DNA from: an uncultured Eubacteriales bacterium
GTDB lineage: Bacteria > Bacillota > Clostridia > Oscillospirales > Oscillospiraceae
Length of the DNA: 35,718 nt
NCBI GenBank assembly: GCA_934597725.1
Contig: CAKTSK010000021.1
Span: 1 to 35,718 of the forward strand
Reading direction: 5' to 3'
Shown here piece after piece: positions 35,354 to 35,718 of this stretch (position 1 is its first letter; each line of letters opens with the position of its first letter). Made by a program: the position numbers and the translations under genes. The notes below the pieces were generated by a model. It ran no database searches. It had not been told where the DNA came from and worked only from the letters and a program-made list of their open reading frames with translations.

Positions 35354-35415
35354 ATGGTAAGTACGTAGGTCGCAAAGACCAGACATACCAAAAATTTCAA
35401 AAGAAATTTTCCCAC
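35341..35415 (-). CDS. Small hydrophobic peptide, putative type I toxin, copy 1
   Basis: 24-residue peptide. It starts MGKFLLKFLV, continues as a single hydrophobic span, and ends with VLTIKAC: basic at both ends with one possible membrane helix, the form of pore-forming type I toxins. GTG start at 35415 lies 9 bases after GGAGG (35425-35429). The stop codon is inside the 13-bp hairpin shared with the antisense RNA. Transcription likely ends after the GGGC/GCCC hairpin, where the minus strand reads TTTCT. A TAGACA-N18-TATACT promoter is upstream. The last 13 codons are identical in the second copy although the linker there differs, which supports a real gene. The toxin role is inferred from layout, not from homology. 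Confidence 0.65.
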   Translation of the reverse strand: MGKFLLKFLVCLVFATYVLTIKAC

Positions 35416-35422
35416 CAAGCCT

Positions 35423-35444
35423 CACCTCCCTTCACAGGGAAGTG
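35423..35444 (-). promoter_or_regulatory. Hairpin sequestering the toxin ribosome binding site
   Basis: On the minus strand CACTTCCCT (35444-35436), GTGA loop, AGGGAGGTG (35431-35423), 9 pairs with one G-U. The Shine-Dalgarno GGAGG (35429-35425) is inside the stem. Such sequestration is common in type I toxin mRNAs. Confidence 0.65.
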
Positions 35445-35499
35445 GCCAACCGCCGTTTTACAACAACGCCTCTTTCTGACCCCCTCAGGGGCAGTACAT

Positions 35500-35529
35500 A
35501 GTATAGCACAGGATGACGAACTCTGTCTA
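35500..35529 (-). promoter_or_regulatory. Promoter of the small peptide gene, copy 1
   Basis: Minus strand TAGACA (35529-35524), 18-base spacer, TATACT (35505-35500). Predicted start near 35493 gives a 78-base structured leader, including a CCCC-TGA-GGGG hairpin. Confidence 0.55.
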
Positions 35530-35594
35530 TCCAACACCGCTAAAACGCCCCGGGCTTGCCTTGACAAACCGGGGTGGGATGATATAATGAAACA

Positions 35595-35688
35595 CAGAAA
35601 GGGCGCTGCCGCAAGCGGTTGGCCCGATAGAATCAGCAGAAATTTATGCTGACCGTTTGGATACCAGCCAAGCGGTCAGCACGCTTTT
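35595..35688 (+). ncRNA. Antisense RNA, putative type I antitoxin, copy 2
   Basis: Same arrangement as copy 1: predicted start near 35595, GGGC/GCCC hairpin, identical 13-bp 3' hairpin and CGCTTTTAT. The linker between the hairpins is different in sequence. Confidence 0.6.
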
Positions 35689-35718
35689 ATGGTAAGTACG
35701 TAGGTCGCAAAGACCAGA
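35676..35718 (-). CDS. Small hydrophobic peptide, copy 2, partial
   Basis: The last 13 codons plus stop of a second copy of the peptide gene are present and identical in product to copy 1 (ending VLTIKAC). The start lies beyond the window. Confidence 0.6.
   Translation of the reverse strand, partial: LVFATYVLTIKAC

Larger units (their letters stand above)
35209..35383. repeat. Tandem cassette, copy 1
   Basis: This stretch matches 35546-35718 closely (offset 335-337). It holds an inverted repeat CGCCCCGG/CCGGGGCG, a promoter, two hairpins and the 3' part of a small peptide gene on the other strand. The bases between the two hairpins (about 35289-35310) differ between the copies. Confidence 0.9.
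35546..35718. repeat. Tandem cassette, copy 2, cut by window end
   Basis: Second copy of the 35209-35383 cassette, with TTGACA (35561-35566), 16 bases, TATAAT (35583-35588), and both hairpins (35601-35625 and 35648-35680). In the first inverted repeat a C-to-T change keeps pairing by G-U. Confidence 0.9.

Noticed and set aside
35308..35385. 25-codon ATG frame (MSGLCDLRTYH...) overlapping the hydrophobic peptide gene
   Set aside because: It starts too far from the GGAGG and its product is not hydrophobic. The GTG frame fits the ribosome binding site.
35293..35652. 119-codon frame on the plus strand across the cassettes
   Set aside because: It crosses hairpins, promoters and the second cassette, has no ribosome binding site and resembles no protein. 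The opposite-strand 24-codon gene explains the region better.

Overview
This window is a piece of a spore-forming, high-GC member of the Clostridia. It most resembles gut Oscillospiraceae such as the Flavonifractor/Lawsonibacter group; this is inferred from gene order, codon use and spoIIP, not from any marker search. The core is GC-rich with tight gene spacing and AGGAGG ribosome binding sites. Three blocks are visibly less GC-rich and look acquired: about 1-5430, about 22750-28380 (except parts of the S-layer gene end), and the right edge after 35187.

Left block (1-5430): a minus-strand operon encodes a TIGR04076 protein, a ferredoxin-like Fe-S protein, a YeiH-type transporter broken by a one-base frameshift, and hydroxylamine reductase (hcp). 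A divergent Crp/Fnr regulator sits opposite. A GTTG-N6-CAAC palindrome lies at exactly -41.5 from the predicted start of the hcp-side promoter, the geometry of a class II Crp/Fnr activator site. A DUF6061 gene and a low-GC 3' tail fused to rlmD mark what looks like the boundary of an integrative element inserted in the 3' end of rlmD.

Core block (5430-22700): rlmD diverges from secA. Then come pgeF, an M23 endopeptidase with LysM and G5 domains, spoIIP (convergent), a YihY membrane protein, gdpP (c-di-AMP phosphodiesterase), rplI, dnaB, tilS, hpt and ftsH. This is conserved Firmicute gene order covering protein export, cell wall remodelling during growth and sporulation, c-di-AMP turnover, replication, tRNA modification and purine salvage.

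Accessory island (22750-28380): an AbiEi/AbiEii type IV toxin-antitoxin operon with a clear inverted-repeat operator; a decayed S-layer-homology surface protein gene (frameshifted and internally fused); a gene-free region with a strong candidate small RNA and a possible divergent partner; and a tnpB-only IS200/IS605-type element with terminal hairpin and presumptive omega RNA.

Second core block (28398-35186): purine nucleoside phosphorylase, an MTA/SAH deaminase-type amidohydrolase, a SpoVB/MurJ-like flippase, mazG, an HU protein, and a MarR-MATE efflux operon with duplicated operator-like repeats.

Right edge (35187-35718): the most interesting part. Two tandem copies of a cassette each combine a consensus promoter, a hairpin-rich RNA and, on the opposite strand, a tiny hydrophobic peptide gene. 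The first copy is complete: a 24-residue peptide whose Shine-Dalgarno sequence is buried in a hairpin, facing a convergent antisense RNA. This is the layout of a type I toxin-antitoxin system. The second copy runs off the window, so an array may continue.
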